A stretch of 64,000 nt of DNA. Origin: Stomoxys calcitrans. Taxonomy: Eukaryota; Arthropoda; Insecta; Diptera; Muscidae. Below, in pieces: positions 12,360 through 23,149 of the stretch (position 1 is its first letter; each line of letters begins with the position of its first letter). Position numbers and translations under genes: made by a program. The notes beneath the pieces are model-generated. The model had not been told where the DNA came from. It saw only the letters and a list, made by a program, of their open reading frames with translations, and did not search any database. The DNA lies in NCBI RefSeq assembly GCF_963082655.1, contig NC_081554.1, forward strand, positions 53,185,609 through 53,249,608, in the 5' to 3' direction.

Positions 12360-12695
12360 GATGTCACCGTAGCGCAGAGGTTAGCATGTCCGCCTATGAC
12401 ACTGAAAGTCTGGGTCCGAATCCTAGCGAGAAAATCAGAAAAAAATTATCAGCGGTGGCTTTCTCCTCCTAATAGTGGCGACATTTGCGAAGTACTCTAG
12501 CATTTGGTATGGCAGCCATGTACAAACTTCACCCCAAAGAGGTGTCGCATTGCGGCTAGCCGGTCGTACTCGGCTATAAAATGAAGGTCCCTTATCATTT
12601 AGCTGAAAACTTGAATCGGACAGAACTCATTGATATGAGAGAAGTTTATCCCTGATCCTTATTCGAATGTTTATGGGTAAATTTGCAATTTTCCT
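12360..12695 (+). mobile_element. SINE family A, full-length copy
   Basis: The A-box-like TAGCGCAGAGGTTAGCATG, a slightly changed B box (GGGTCCGAATCC), the body with AGAGGTGTCGCATTGCGGC and the tail with ATGGGTAAATTTGCAATTTT are all visible. Confidence 0.85.
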
Positions 12696-12995
12696 CCGCT
12701 GTCAGTAAAGGCTCGCCAGAAATCCTCCGATATTGCCAACCACTACATACGGTTTCTGAACTAGCGCGATCAAACAAGCAGTGCTGCGCATAAATTGACT
12801 AGGCCCCCGACTAGCCCGCTGACATGAACCAGTAATCATTATATGAGACGCCGGTATTCCCTTGGAGGCTCAATGGCCACCTAAGCCACACCGAAGGCAG
12901 ATCTTCCATTTGATGCATAAATCGCAACACCGGTCGTCGAATTCCATGCACCGGTGACAAGAAAGTACAGCGTACGGCAGAGGAGTACAGCAGAG

Positions 12996-13270
12996 GCCAC
13001 CGTAGCGCTGAGGTTAGCATGTCCGCCTACAACGCTGAATGCCTGGGTTCGAATCCTGGCGAGACCATCAGAAAAAATGTTCTGCGTTGGTTTTCCCCTC
13101 CTAATGCTGGCAAAACTTCTCTCCAACGAGGCGTCGCACTGCGGCACGCCGTTCAAAAAAAGGAAGGGCCCTTATCGTTGAGCCTAAACTTGAATCAAGC
13201 GGACTGCACTCATTGATATGTGAGAAGTTTGCCCTTAGTGGAATGTTCATGGGCAAAATTTGCAATTGCA
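12996..13270 (+). mobile_element. SINE family A, near-full copy with a short body deletion
   Basis: GGCCACCGTAGCGCTGAGGTTAGCATG and GGGTTCGAATCCTGGCGAG are both intact. The body lacks about 35 bases between CTGGCAA and AACTTCTCTCC. The tail ends ATGGGCAAAATTTGCAATTG. It is the best preserved head in the window. Confidence 0.85.
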
Positions 13271-13272
13271 GC

Positions 13273-14101
13273 GTACGGCAAACTAGACGTGAACCTTTAT
13301 TTGAACAACAAATGTCGTTTGCCCCCGTAGTACACTGCAGAGAGACGTTTACGGCAGCACCCTCAGTTTTCCACAGACTAAACCATGACTAAACATTTAG
13401 CCAATTCTTGACTGTTGGAAGATAAATGAGAATAAGCATCACCATGGACTAAATTAATTGCTACAATTTACTCAAGCTTACTTACGCGCTTTAAGTCAAA
13501 AGCTTTCATTTCGAATGATAGCGTGTGCATATGTTTACATAAAAGATTGACCATGATTTTGCTTCTCTACAGAGACAGCATGTGTGGGTTCTTTTCCAAT
13601 TAAGGCATCTGCTATTAACTGTAACCCATCATCTGTTCATATGATGGAAATATCAACTTTCCTGCTGCTAACATTGCTCCCTCACCACTTGCTTACAGTC
13701 CGAATGGATGTTGTAAACTATAATCAATTTTCATTTCGGTCAATGGAGATGGTGTTGATGAACATGGTCCTAATTACAAATGATAATCCATCAGAGTTTT
13801 GTGTTTAGATTACCCAAGTCAAAAAGCTTATCACAGCAGTGTCAGAAGTGTGATATTTCAAATTTGCTTACATGTGGCATAAAGGAAATGGCAATGGAGA
13901 GACAGAGAGAGGGAAAGACAAAAAGGGGGAAAAGTAAAACAAAAACAAAAACAAATCAAGTAAAAAGGCTTTAAATTTATGTGGGCGAAGTTTTAAGTAC
14001 TATTAGGGTTCTGTGGAAAATGGGTCTCAGCCCTTTAAACTCGTTTTGAATTTTCAAAAATATGCAGTTGACAGTATGACATAGATATATTGATGACTTA
14101 C
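13273..14101 (-). other. Start of Pde11-like intron 3; nothing else seen
   Basis: The sequence downstream of the exon 3 donor is AT-rich and has no recognisable coding segment or repeat apart from short purine runs (~13895-13960). Confidence 0.5.
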
Positions 14102-14245
14102 CTCACAGGCGTTGTGGCTCCCGATCCACCACGTGATGAGCAACTCTGTCCATTGGGATGTGTGGGAGATGTATTTGATGTGTCATTACCAGCGGATGTT
14201 GCATGTGAGACCAGCCAAGCATCGACCACCTGACGTGTTGCTTTT
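14102..14245 (-). CDS. Pde11: Pde11-like coding exon 3 (residues 264-312)
   Basis: The acceptor is a long pyrimidine tract ending CTTACAG at 14246 and the donor is CCTGTGAG|GTAAGT at 14102/14101. The exon is 144 bp (48 codons) and keeps phase 2 at both ends. It encodes KATRQVVDAWLVSHATSAG, then a Ser/Gly-rich linker ending GSGATTPV plus two bases of an Arg codon. KATRQ directly continues the DYFIR end of exon 2, so the join is well supported. In PDE5-type enzymes a regulatory RKIS phosphorylation site follows; here the next exon would have to supply it and I did not find it between 1 and 14100, so it is probably outside the window. Confidence 0.9.
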
Positions 14246-15248
14246 CTGTAAGAAAAAAAAAAAATTGGAGAACATGTCAAAACCACATGCACAACATAGA
14301 ACAAGGCCAAACAAAGTATTTCAAAGTAGCAAAACTAATATCCTTAAGGCACAAGGACACAATTAAATGTGGGCAGTATGATAGAATCCATTTAATGTAA
14401 CGGAAACACAAAGGAAATGTGGGCGGTCTTTCATAACTTAAATTACGTCAATGTGTAGTGTTATCGAGATTTGTTTGGAAGGGGGTGGGAGGTCTTGGAA
14501 AAAAAGGAAATTAAAAAAAATTAAATAAAAAGGACAACAAAGAGGCAATAACAATGCTAATACAATGAGTTAATATTTGAAATAAATAAAGGCCTTTCAA
14601 TTAAGCCCCAAATTGTCTTTTGGATGGGTTTAGGGGATGGCCCGGCCCCATTATATAACCCCAAAAAGTGATATCAAATCGATACTCAGCGATTTCGCTC
14701 TGCCAGTTACCACACGGGTTCAATAGGAGTGTTCAAAGAGGCTATGTATTCTTAAGAACAGCCACAGCTACGTCGCCGAAGGTGACCAACTTGAAAGTGT
14801 ATGGCAACTCACCAATAAGTCTGCTTTAAATACACTGATCCAAAATTCAAACTTATGTTCGTAGACTTTTTAACTGCCTTCAGATTCTCTACGTTGCTCT
14901 CTAAGGACCATTAAGCTGTTGGGAGAAATTCTTGAGATAGCATAACCTGAAGGGAGTTTAGTTCTGAGACTCTTGAGCTATTGCTTGCGACACACTTTCC
15001 TGGTTGCAGAGGCGTGGTAAGCTAATACGTTAGAGGGGCCTTTTCGTAGACCCCAAAGACTTGTCTCCAATTTCGGATATGAGATTCCCATATCACTTCC
15101 AAATTCCTTTTATTTAAGTCTTTCCCCATTTCGGTTGTTCTGCATTAACTTTTGGGGGTATATTAACATTCAGACACTTGGTCCAAAATATTCGTACTCT
15201 ACTTTCAAAGAATTTTCATTGAAGTCCCATACTGTCCCAGTAGAACTA

Positions 15249-15484
15249 TTGGGTTGCCCAAAAAGTAATTGCGGATTTTTTAAAAGAAAGTAAATGCATT
15301 TTTAATAAAACTTAGAATGAAATTTTATCAAATATACTTTTTTACACTTTTTTTCTAAAGCAAGCTAAAAGTAACAGCTGATAACTGACAGAAGAAAGAA
15401 TGCAATTACAGAGTCACAAGCTGTGAAAAAATTTGTCAACGCCGACTATATGAAAAATCCGCAATTACTTTTTGGGCAACCCAA
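15249..15484 (+). mobile_element. Mariner-derived MITE (236 bp), full copy 1
   Basis: The terminal inverted repeats start TTGGGTTGCCCAAAAAG and continue TAATTGCGGATTTTT. The element is flanked by a TA duplication (15247-15248 and 15485-15486). The interior has no transposase. The ends closely resemble the TIR of cecropia-type mariners (Hsmar1/MADE1: ..GCAAAAGTAATTGCGG), from general knowledge. It lies in intron 2 of the Pde11-like gene. Confidence 0.9.
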
Positions 15485-15529
15485 TACATGTCAGTTTTGT
15501 GCTTTTTTTATACCTATTTTATACCCATC

Positions 15530-15890
15530 CATACACCGATGACGAGAAAATACAGTGCACTGCAAAATCGCCCAGGACCATTCTTCGCGTTCCCCTCAAA
15601 GAACTGGGTTTGAAAAACTCAATATTCCATACCGAGGGAAAATTTTCCTATTTATGCGGCACATCTTCCTCTTCATGCACGCACCTTGTAATCGAATTCC
15701 ATGCACCGTTAACATAAAGACACCACTTCCAAGCTCCCAGAGAAATAAGCTAGCCAAGAAAATCTTTCCAAGCACAGTCGATTTGTAATCTACGACTATA
15801 ACAGAGTCACCCCCGCTGTTGGAGTTCACCGTAACGCAGAGCTTAGCATGTCCAACTATGGCGCTGAAAGCTTGGTGTCCCAGTCGAACT
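15530..15890 (+). repeat. Detached part of the 865-bp unit plus SINE-A head fragment
   Basis: Shared words include CACCGATGACGAGAAAATAC, GAACTGGGTT, ATCGAATTCCATGCACCG and TAGCCAAGAAAATCTTTCC, followed by TTCACCGTAACGCAGAG..TTAGCATGTCC, a damaged SINE-A head ending ~15890. Confidence 0.7.
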
Positions 15891-15910
15891 ACATGCCAGT
15901 TTTGTGTTTT

Positions 15911-16050
15911 TTTTTTATACCCATCACCATAGTGTCATTTAGTCATTCCGTTTGTTCAAAATATATATATTTCGGATCGTTGTAAAATTCTAAGATGATC
16001 TGTCCGTCCGTCAGTCCTCTGTGTTTCCGTCAGTTATAATCACGCTCTAG
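15911..16050 (+). mobile_element. DINE-1-like 5' end only, opposite to E2
   Basis: TTATACCCATCACCATAG.., TCATTCCGTTTGTTC, ATATATATTTCGGATCGT and GTCCGTCCGTCAGTC are the 5' landmarks of the family in plus orientation. The copy stops where E2's 3' end begins. Confidence 0.65.
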
Positions 16051-16055
16051 TCTTT

Positions 16056-19000
16056 AACAAGTAAAAAGGCGTTAAGTTCGGCCCGGTCAAACTTTGGATA
16101 CCCACCACCTCGGGTATATAGGTAAACCACCTTTCGTCAAAATCCAATGAAAAATGATTACCTTATGCCCCATAGCAGCTATATCGAAATATGTTCCCAT
16201 TTGCATCAAATGCTAATAAGTACAAGTCATTGTCCAATTGATTGAATTGATCTTTTTAGTAGCTATATCTCAAAATAAACCGATCTGAACAATATACGAC
16301 ACGGATGTCGAAAAGCTTAACACAAGACACTGTGTCAAATTTCAGTGAAATCGGACAATTAATGCACCTTTTACGGGCCCAAAACCTTAAATCGAGAGAT
16401 CGGTCTATATGGCAGCTATATGCAAATCTGGACTGATCTAGGCCAAATTGAAGAAGGATATCGAAGGTCCCAACACGACTCGCTGTCCCAAATTTCAGCG
16501 ACATCGGACAATAGCTGCGCCTTTTATAGGCCCAAAACCTTAAATCGAGAGATCGGTCTATATGGCGGCTATATCCAAATCTGGACCGATCTGCGCCAAA
16601 TTAAAGAAGGATATCGAAGGTCCCAAAACAACTCACTGTCCCAAATTTCGGCGAAATCGGACAATAAATGCGTCTTCTATGGGCCCAAAACCTTAAATCG
16701 AGAGATCGGTCTATATGGCAGCTATATCCGATCTAGGCCAAATTGAAGAAGGATGTTGAAGGGCCTAACATAACTCACTGTACCAAATTTTACCAAAATC
16801 GTATAATAAATGTGGCTTTTATGGGCCTAAAACCTTAAATCGAGAGACCGGTCTATATGGCAGCTATATCCAAATCTGGACCGATCTGTGTCAAATTAAA
16901 GAAGGATATCGAAGGTCCCAACACAACTCACTGTCCCAAATTTCAGCAAAATCGGACAATTAATGCCCCTGTTTTGACCTAAAACCGAGAGATCGGTCTA
17001 TATGGCAGCTATATCAAAATCTGGACCGATCTGGGCCAAATTGAAAAAGGATATCGAAGGTCCCAACACAACTCACTGGCCCAAATTTCAGCAAAATCGG
17101 ATAATAAATGTGGCTTTTATGGGCCCAAAACCTTAAATCGAGAGATCGGTCTATATGGCAGCTATATCCAAATCTGGACCGATCTGATGATTATAAGTTA
17201 AAAATTTCAAATTTATTTTATCTCATAGACGTTTTATTAGCGACTTAGCTTGTTTTTCAACAATTTACCTTTACTCAGGCAAATTATGTCCTTAAGTTTG
17301 CCAATTTGAGTGCAATATAAACTAAACGAATTGTATGCTTTTTAAACTATCAAGTATCGTAACCTTGACTTGGGATACCTTTTTAGCAGCATACATTTTC
17401 GTATGCAATATTTTTATACATGGCCATATCTGAAGCCATATCCATATTCATGCATAATGGAATGCATGTTTTTTTTGCTGCTGGTGGGACATGTGTTGAA
17501 ATGTGTTGTTTGTCCCCGCTTACCTATACAGGCGTACGGACATACATGAATATGCAATTGCTTTTCGAAAGGATACTCGTATACCCTGAAAACATTGAAA
17601 TTTTCCAAACCTTCAACATTCACTCAACCGTAATGGCAACGGCACCATTCCATTGAGGCATTCCAGCAAACAGTCAAGGAGAAAGCATGAAAGTGCCTTA
17701 CAGCTTTTGCATGGCTAACAAATGTCATCAGGATTTTTTCATATCCAAATCTGGACCGATCTGGGCCAAATTGATGAAGGATGTCGAAGGGCCTAACATA
17801 ACTCACTGTCCCAAATTTCAGCAAAATCGGATAATAAATGTGGCTTTTATGGGCCCAAAACCTTAAATCGAGAGATCGGTCTATATGGCAGCTATATCCA
17901 AATCTGGACCGATCTGTGCCAAATTGAAGAAGGATGTCGAAGGTCCCAACACAACTCACTGTTCCAAATTTCAGCAAAATTGGGTAATAAATGTGGCTTT
18001 TATGGGCCTAAGACCCTAATCGAAGGATCGGTCTATATGCCAGCTATATCCAAATCTGGACCGATCTAGGCCAAATTGAAGAAGGATGTCGAAGGTCCCA
18101 ACAGAATTCACTGTCCCAGGTTTCAGCCACATCGGACAATAAATGCCCCTTTTTTGGGCCCAAAACCTTAAATCAAGAGATCGGTCTATATGGCAGCTAT
18201 ATTCAAATCTGGACCCATTTGGGCCAAATTGAGGAAGGATGTCAAAGGGCCCAACACAACTCACTGTACCAAATTTTGGCAAAATCGGACAATAAATGCG
18301 CCTTTTATGGGCCCAAAACCTTAAATCGAGAGATCGGTCTACATGGCAGCTATATCCAAATCTGGACCGCTCTAGGCCAAATTGAAGAAGGATATCGAAG
18401 GTCCCAACACAACTCACTGTTCCAAATTTCAGCGACATCGGACAATAAATGGGCCTTTTATGGGCCCAAAACCTTAAATCGAGAGATCGGTCTATATGGC
18501 AGCTATATCGAAATCTGGACCGATTTGGGCCAAATTAAGAAAGGATGTCGAAGGTACCAACACAACTCTCTGTCCCGAATTTCGGCGAAATCGGACAATA
18601 AATGCCCCTGTTTTGGGCCCAAAACCTTAAATCGAGAGATCGGTCTATATGCCAGCTATATCCAAATCTGGACCCATTTGGGCCAGATTGAAGAAGGATG
18701 TTGAAGAGCCTAACATAACTTACTGTACCAAATTTTGGCAAATTCGGACAATATATGCGCTTTTTATAGGCGCAAGACTTTAAATCGAGAGTTCGGTCTA
18801 TATGGCAGCTATATCCAAATCTGGACCGATCTAGACCAAATTGCAGAAAGCTCTCGAGGGGCTTAACATAACTTACTGTCCCAAATTTCAGCAAAATCGG
18901 AGAATAAATGTGGCTTTTATGGGCCCAAAACCTTAAATCGAGAGATTGGTCTATATGGCAGCTATATCCAAATCTGGACCGATTTGGGCCAAATTAAGAA

Positions 19001-19697
19001 AGAATGTCGAAGCTCCCAACACAACTCACTGTCCCAAATTTCGGCGAAATCGGACAATAAATGCCCCTGTTTTGGGCCTAAAACCTTAAATCGAGAGATC
19101 GGTCTATATGCCAGCTATATCCAAATCTGGACCCAATTGGGCCAAATTAAGAAAGAATGTCGAAGGTACCAACACAACTCTCTGTCCCAAATTTCGGCGA
19201 AATCTGACAATTAATGCGCCTTTTACGGGCCCAAAACCTTAAGTCGAGAGATCGGTCTATATGGCAGCTATATCAAAATCTGGACCGATCTGGACCAAAT
19301 TGAAGAAGGATATCGAAGGTCCCAACACAACTCACTGTCCCAAATTTCAGCAAAATCGGATAATAATTGTGGCTTTTTTTGGCCTAAGACCCTAAATCGT
19401 CGGATCGGTCTATATGGGGGCTATATCAAGATATAGTCCGATATAGCCCATCTTAGAACTTAACCTGCTTATGGACAAAAAAAGAATCTGTGCAAAATCT
19501 CTACTTAATATCTCTATTTTTAAAGGCTGTAGCATGATTTCAACACACAGACGGACGGACATGTCTAGGTTGTTTTAGATTGTTACTCTCATCAAGAATA
19601 TATATACTTTATAGGATCGGAAATCGGATAATTCGATATGTTGCAAACGGAATGACAAAATTAATATACCCCCATCCTTGGGTGGTGGGTATAAAAA
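16056..19697 (-). mobile_element. Large DINE-1-like element (E2) with ~20 internal units of ~153 bp
   Basis: The minus-strand 5' end TTTTTATACCCACCACCC starts at ~19697, followed by AAGTATATATATTCTTGATG and a CCGTCCGTCTG tract. A long array of ~153-bp units follows (GATCGGTCTATATGGCAGC at the start, ACCTTAAATCGAGA at the end). The 3' end has GGCCGAAC-type sequence then CTTTTTACTTGTT at ~16056. The 5' TTATACCC, the TATATATTCTTGATC motif, the CCGTCTG microsatellite and the 3' hairpin with a ..CTTGTT end correspond to Drosophila DINE-1/HINE. Because 153 is a multiple of 3, long chance ORFs run through it on both strands. A foreign 552-bp segment sits at 17191-17742. Confidence 0.85.
17191..17742. 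repeat. Segmental duplication, copy 1 (inside DINE E2)
   Basis: The sequence is near-identical to 20339-20891 (only scattered changes, for example one missing T in AAAATTTTCAAATT and ACGTTTTATTAGCGAC versus ACATTTTATTAGCAAC). It interrupts the DINE array: unit sequence runs up to ~17188 (GACCGATCTGATGA) and resumes at 17743 with ATCCAAATCTGGACC. The minus-strand ORF inside both copies has no recognisable domain. Confidence 0.9.
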
Positions 19698-19708
19698 GGC
19701 TTTCTTAC

Positions 19709-20117
19709 CTTATAAAATAATCCTGAACAAATTCCTGATTTTCATCCATCCATGCCTCCATGCGGGCATGCTCTGGATCATAATGCCTCTGTGGCGATAG
19801 CGGGTGTTGTAATAAACATTGCGTTGCGGATGTGTTTTGGTGTGTTTGCTGTAATTGTTGTTGTTGCGATTGCTGCTGATAGAGATGCTGTTGCTGATAT
19901 GTGGCCAGGGGGACACCGGTACGATTGCTCATTAGGAGATTTTGTTCTGAGCCATAGCCTGTGCCCCCCAGCTCCGTGCTGGGCATTCTGCCAATACCAC
20001 TGCCGCCGCCACTACTACTACTGCTGCTGTAAACGCTTAGATTAGTGTGGGGATTGGAATTGAAGGTAAATAATTGAGCGGGATTTGAGGGTTCTTCTAT
20101 GCTGCGCAGGTGAAGAC
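19709..20117 (-). CDS. Pde11: Pde11-like coding exon 2 (residues 128-264)
   Basis: The acceptor is a pyrimidine-rich TTTCTTTATAG ending at 20118 and the donor is TATAAG|GTAAGA at 19709/19708. The exon is 409 bp. It encodes a serine/glycine-rich segment, a glutamine-rich stretch (HLYQQQSQQQQLQQ) and then MEAWMDENQEFVQDYFI. Codon phase joins to exon 1 through Gly128 and to exon 3 through Arg264 (AG|A). The terminal block closely parallels the EAWLD...YFVRKATRE segment preceding the GAF domains of vertebrate PDE5, which is the main evidence for family assignment. A DINE-like element begins only about 12 nt inside the following intron. Confidence 0.9.
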
Positions 20118-20338
20118 CTATAAAGAAATGTGAAAAAATACAAAAAATTTTTTAGTATAAAATAACAAAAAATCAAGATTTTTTTTCAATCATAACAAGA
20201 AGAGAGGATTTAAGAATAAGAAGTTTCAAACCTCAGACTTGTTTTGGGATTGCAGGATTTTGTTGGCAACATCTACAATCAAAAAAGCTTTAAACTCATC
20301 CGATTAACTTTCTTCTTTGCAGCAAACGCACATTTAAA

Positions 20339-20891
20339 TTATAAGTTAAAAATTTTCAAATTTATTTTATCTCATAGACATTTTATTAGCAACTTAGCTT
20401 GTTTTTCAACAATTTACCTTTACTCAGGCAAATTATGTCCCTAAGTTTGCCAATTTGAGTGCAATATAAACTAAACGAATTGTATGCTTTTTAAACTATC
20501 AAGTATCGTAACCTTGACTTGGGATACCTTTTTAGCAGCATACATTTTCGTATGCAATATTTTTATACATGGCCATATCTGAAGCCATATCCATATTCAT
20601 GCATAATGGAATGCATGTTTTTGTTGCTGCTGGTGGGACATGTGTTGAAATGTGTTGTTTGTCCCCGCTTACCTATACAGGCGTACAGACATACATGAAT
20701 ATGCAATTGCTTTTTGAAAGGATACTCGCATACCCTGAAAACATTGAAATTTTCCAAACCTTCAACATTCACTCAACCGTAATGGCAACGGCACCATTCC
20801 ATTGAGACATTCCAGCAAACAGTCAAGGAGAAAGCATGAAAGTGCCTTACAGCTTTTGCATGGCTAACAAATGTCATCAGGATTTTTTCAT
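20339..20891. repeat. Segmental duplication, copy 2 (probable source)
   Basis: This is the second copy of the 552-bp segment, here in non-DINE sequence on both sides, so it is more likely the source. Both copies lie in Pde11-like introns and flank exon 2, in the same orientation ~3.1 kb apart. Confidence 0.9.
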
Positions 20892-20994
20892 TTGTATGCA
20901 AGATGAAACCACATGTGCAGCACAGTGATTAAAATGGGGGGAAAAAGAGAAATTTGCGAACTAAGAAAGAGGACTAAATCACAAAAAATTAAAA

Positions 20995-22048
20995 ATGTAG
21001 TACAATTTCCTTAAAGTAAGGGAAGCTCTAGTAAATTTTTCATTAAGAGAGATTAGTTTTAGCACCCTTAACTTTAAGAAAGGGTGTCTTAAGCACATTA
21101 ACTTCGAAGAAAGGGTGGTTTTAGGATCCTGTATTGAAAGAAAGGGTAGTTTTAGTAGCCTTTGTTAAGAAAGGGTAATTCTGATACCCTTTTTTAAAAG
21201 AAAGGGTAGTTTCAGTAATACTTAAAAAAAGTGTAGTTATAGTACCAATTCTTAAAATACATATTTTCTTAAAAGAAAGGATAGTTTTAGTACCCTTTCT
21301 TAGGAGAAAGAATAGTTTAAGAACCCTTTCCTAAATGAAAGGGTAATTTTAGTACCCTTTCTTAACAGAAAGTTTAACTTTAGTACCATTTTTAAAAGAA
21401 AGGTTGGTTTTAGTGTCATTATTTAAGAGAAAAGTAGTTTTGCTACCTTTTTTTTAAAAGAAAGACAGTTTTATTACCCTTTTCGAAAAGAGAGAGTAGT
21501 TTTAATACCCTTTGTTAGGAGGCAGGGTAGTTTAAGTGCCCTTTATTAGAAGAAAGTGTGGTTTTAGAACCATTTTGTAAAAGGACGGGTAGTTTTATTA
21601 CCCTTTCTGAGAGAAAGGGTAGTTTTATTACCCTTTCTGAGAGAAAGGGTAGTTTTATTACCCTTTCTTAAAAGAAAGAGCAGTAGGGTAGTTTTGTTAC
21701 CCTTTCTTAAAAGAAAGGGTCGTTTTGTTACCCTTTCTTAAAAGAAAGGGTAGTTTTATTACCCTTTCTTAAAAGAAAGGGTCGTTTTATTACCCTTTTT
21801 TAAAAGAAAGAGCTGTTTTATTACCCTTTCTTAAAAGAAAGGGTAGTTTTATTACCCTTTCTTAAAAGAAATTGTAGTTTTGTTACCCTTTCTTAAAATA
21901 AAGGGTAGTTTTATTACCCTTTATTTAAGGAAAGGGTAGTTTTAATACCCTTTCTTAAAAGAGAAGGTAGTTTTATTACCATTCCTTAAAAGAAACGATA
22001 GGTTTATTACCCTTTTTTAAAAGAAAGGGTAGTTTTATTACCATCCAT
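20995..22048. repeat. 31-bp palindromic minisatellite (~32 units)
   Basis: The consensus unit is about GGTAGTTTTATTACCC + TTTCTTAAAAGAAAG. Each intact unit contains ACCCTTTCTT - AA - AAGAAAGGGT, a perfect dyad with 10-bp arms. Units are most regular at 21590-21960 and decay toward 21050, where words such as AAGGGTGTCTTAAG replace the consensus. It lies in intron 1 of the Pde11-like gene. Confidence 0.9.
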
Positions 22049-22189
22049 CTCAATTTGCTCACGTTTCTCCTCTCTCCTTTTCTCCCGATACCCCTCGTTC
22101 ATGTAGCGCGTTGCTTGGTCGTACCATGGGTTTTCTTGCGAGGGTTACCCAAGTTCAGATTTCGCGACATTTTCCATGGAGTGGGCAAT

Positions 22190-22980
22190 AGTTTGCTACT
22201 GTGCCATTAAATCATCGGCACAAGGAGTGCTTTCGTCAAGCAGTTGGTTCAGTCGAGTGGAGTTTGCCGCTGCCATCTGTTGTGTTTGCAGCTTTTCAAT
22301 GTCCAGCTTCCGTGCAGTGTCAGATCAGTGTCAGGTGTGAACCTATGACGCAACACGGTAATGATACGAATCTATATTCGCTCCACGGATCGATAGTACA
22401 TCTAATATGCTGGATGAAAGCCCGGCATTTATCACAATGTGATCAACTTGTTTGCTCGTGTTTTGATCGGGTGACAGTCATGTGGCTTTGTGAATATTTT
22501 TATGTTGAAATCTGGTGCTACTAACTACCATGTTTGTTGCCTTGACGAAATCTATCAGCCTCAACCCATTACCGGACGTTATCTCATGGAAGCTAAACTT
22601 TCCGACTGTTGGACTAAAGATCCGCCAGCGCCTATACTGCACCTTCTCTATGGAGAGTGTGGACATTCCAGGTGCAGATCTGCAAATCATGGTGCTTTTT
22701 CGTTTGCGTGGGTTGTCTACGTTAAGGGGTCCATTTTAACTATTCCTTTGTTTCTCGGAGTGATTCTTAAAGTTTTCTGGGGGCGGGTTACTGGCCCAGC
22801 GCCCCAACTGCATGGGTTTTGTGAGATCGCACATGTATCCCTCGTTGTCGCGAGCCGCTTGCTTCAAGATGCGACGGTCGCCTTCAGCCGCTCCTTACCT
22901 GGAACTGACTACTCCCTAAGACTCTCCTCTCGAAAATCGTTGAATGTCCTTGGCCGCATTTACAGCTACACCGCTTAAAA
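22190..22980 (-). mobile_element. LINE endonuclease-domain remnant (RTE/Jockey-like)
   Basis: The minus-strand frames, with frameshifts, read LQICTWNVHTL (start of an APE-type endonuclease), then GNGLRLIDFVKATNMVVSST, FQHKNIHKATW, a QxDHxVIN-like block and RGANIDSYHY. These are the successive motifs of the apurinic-like endonuclease found in RTE- and related non-LTR elements. The region between ICTWN and GNGL is shortened. No RT domain follows. The plus-strand ORF 22490-22978 is a shadow. Confidence 0.75.
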
Positions 22981-23149
22981 ACGAAGCTTTTTGCTATCTG
23001 CAACCTATGGACGCGCCTGCTAGCTTTCGGTTAAGCTTGCCGTGGCAACAATGGACACCTCACAAGTCGTAGTTCAAAGTTCCAGCCTTTGTGGAACTCA
23101 TAGGGTACATGTTCAAATACTCGCCAATGGTGAAAATGGTATTACTGCA

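Larger units (their letters stand above)
10450..13300 (+). repeat. ~865-bp tandem repeat unit with embedded SINEs
   Basis: The block TGAACTAGAAATCATCATAT..GCCACACCGAAGGCAGATCTTCC..GTCGAATTCCATGCACCGATGAC recurs at ~11095, ~11962 and, more diverged, ~12825, with weaker traces near 10740. In each unit it is followed by TGCTAGCCAAGAAAA, ACTACGATTATAGCAGAGTCA and then a family-A SINE. A detached partial copy is at 15530-15830. No protein domain was recognised, so the autonomous element behind it is unknown. Confidence 0.75.

Noticed and set aside
11504..13060. Possible tRNA genes (A and B boxes)
   Set aside because: Boxes belong to SINE heads; no complete cloverleaf or acceptor stem followed by a terminator was seen.
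17414..17656. Paired ORFs conserved between 17.4 and 20.6 kb
   Set aside because: Conservation reflects a recent segmental duplication, not selection; no domain was recognised.
18016..18894. ORFs of 119-161 codons with a 51-residue repeat
   Set aside because: The 153-bp DINE unit is divisible by 3, so frames stay open in phase. Similar frames exist on both strands and stops vary between units.
22490..22978. 162-codon plus-strand ORF as a gene
   Set aside because: The opposite strand carries LINE endonuclease motifs in order, so this is a shadow.
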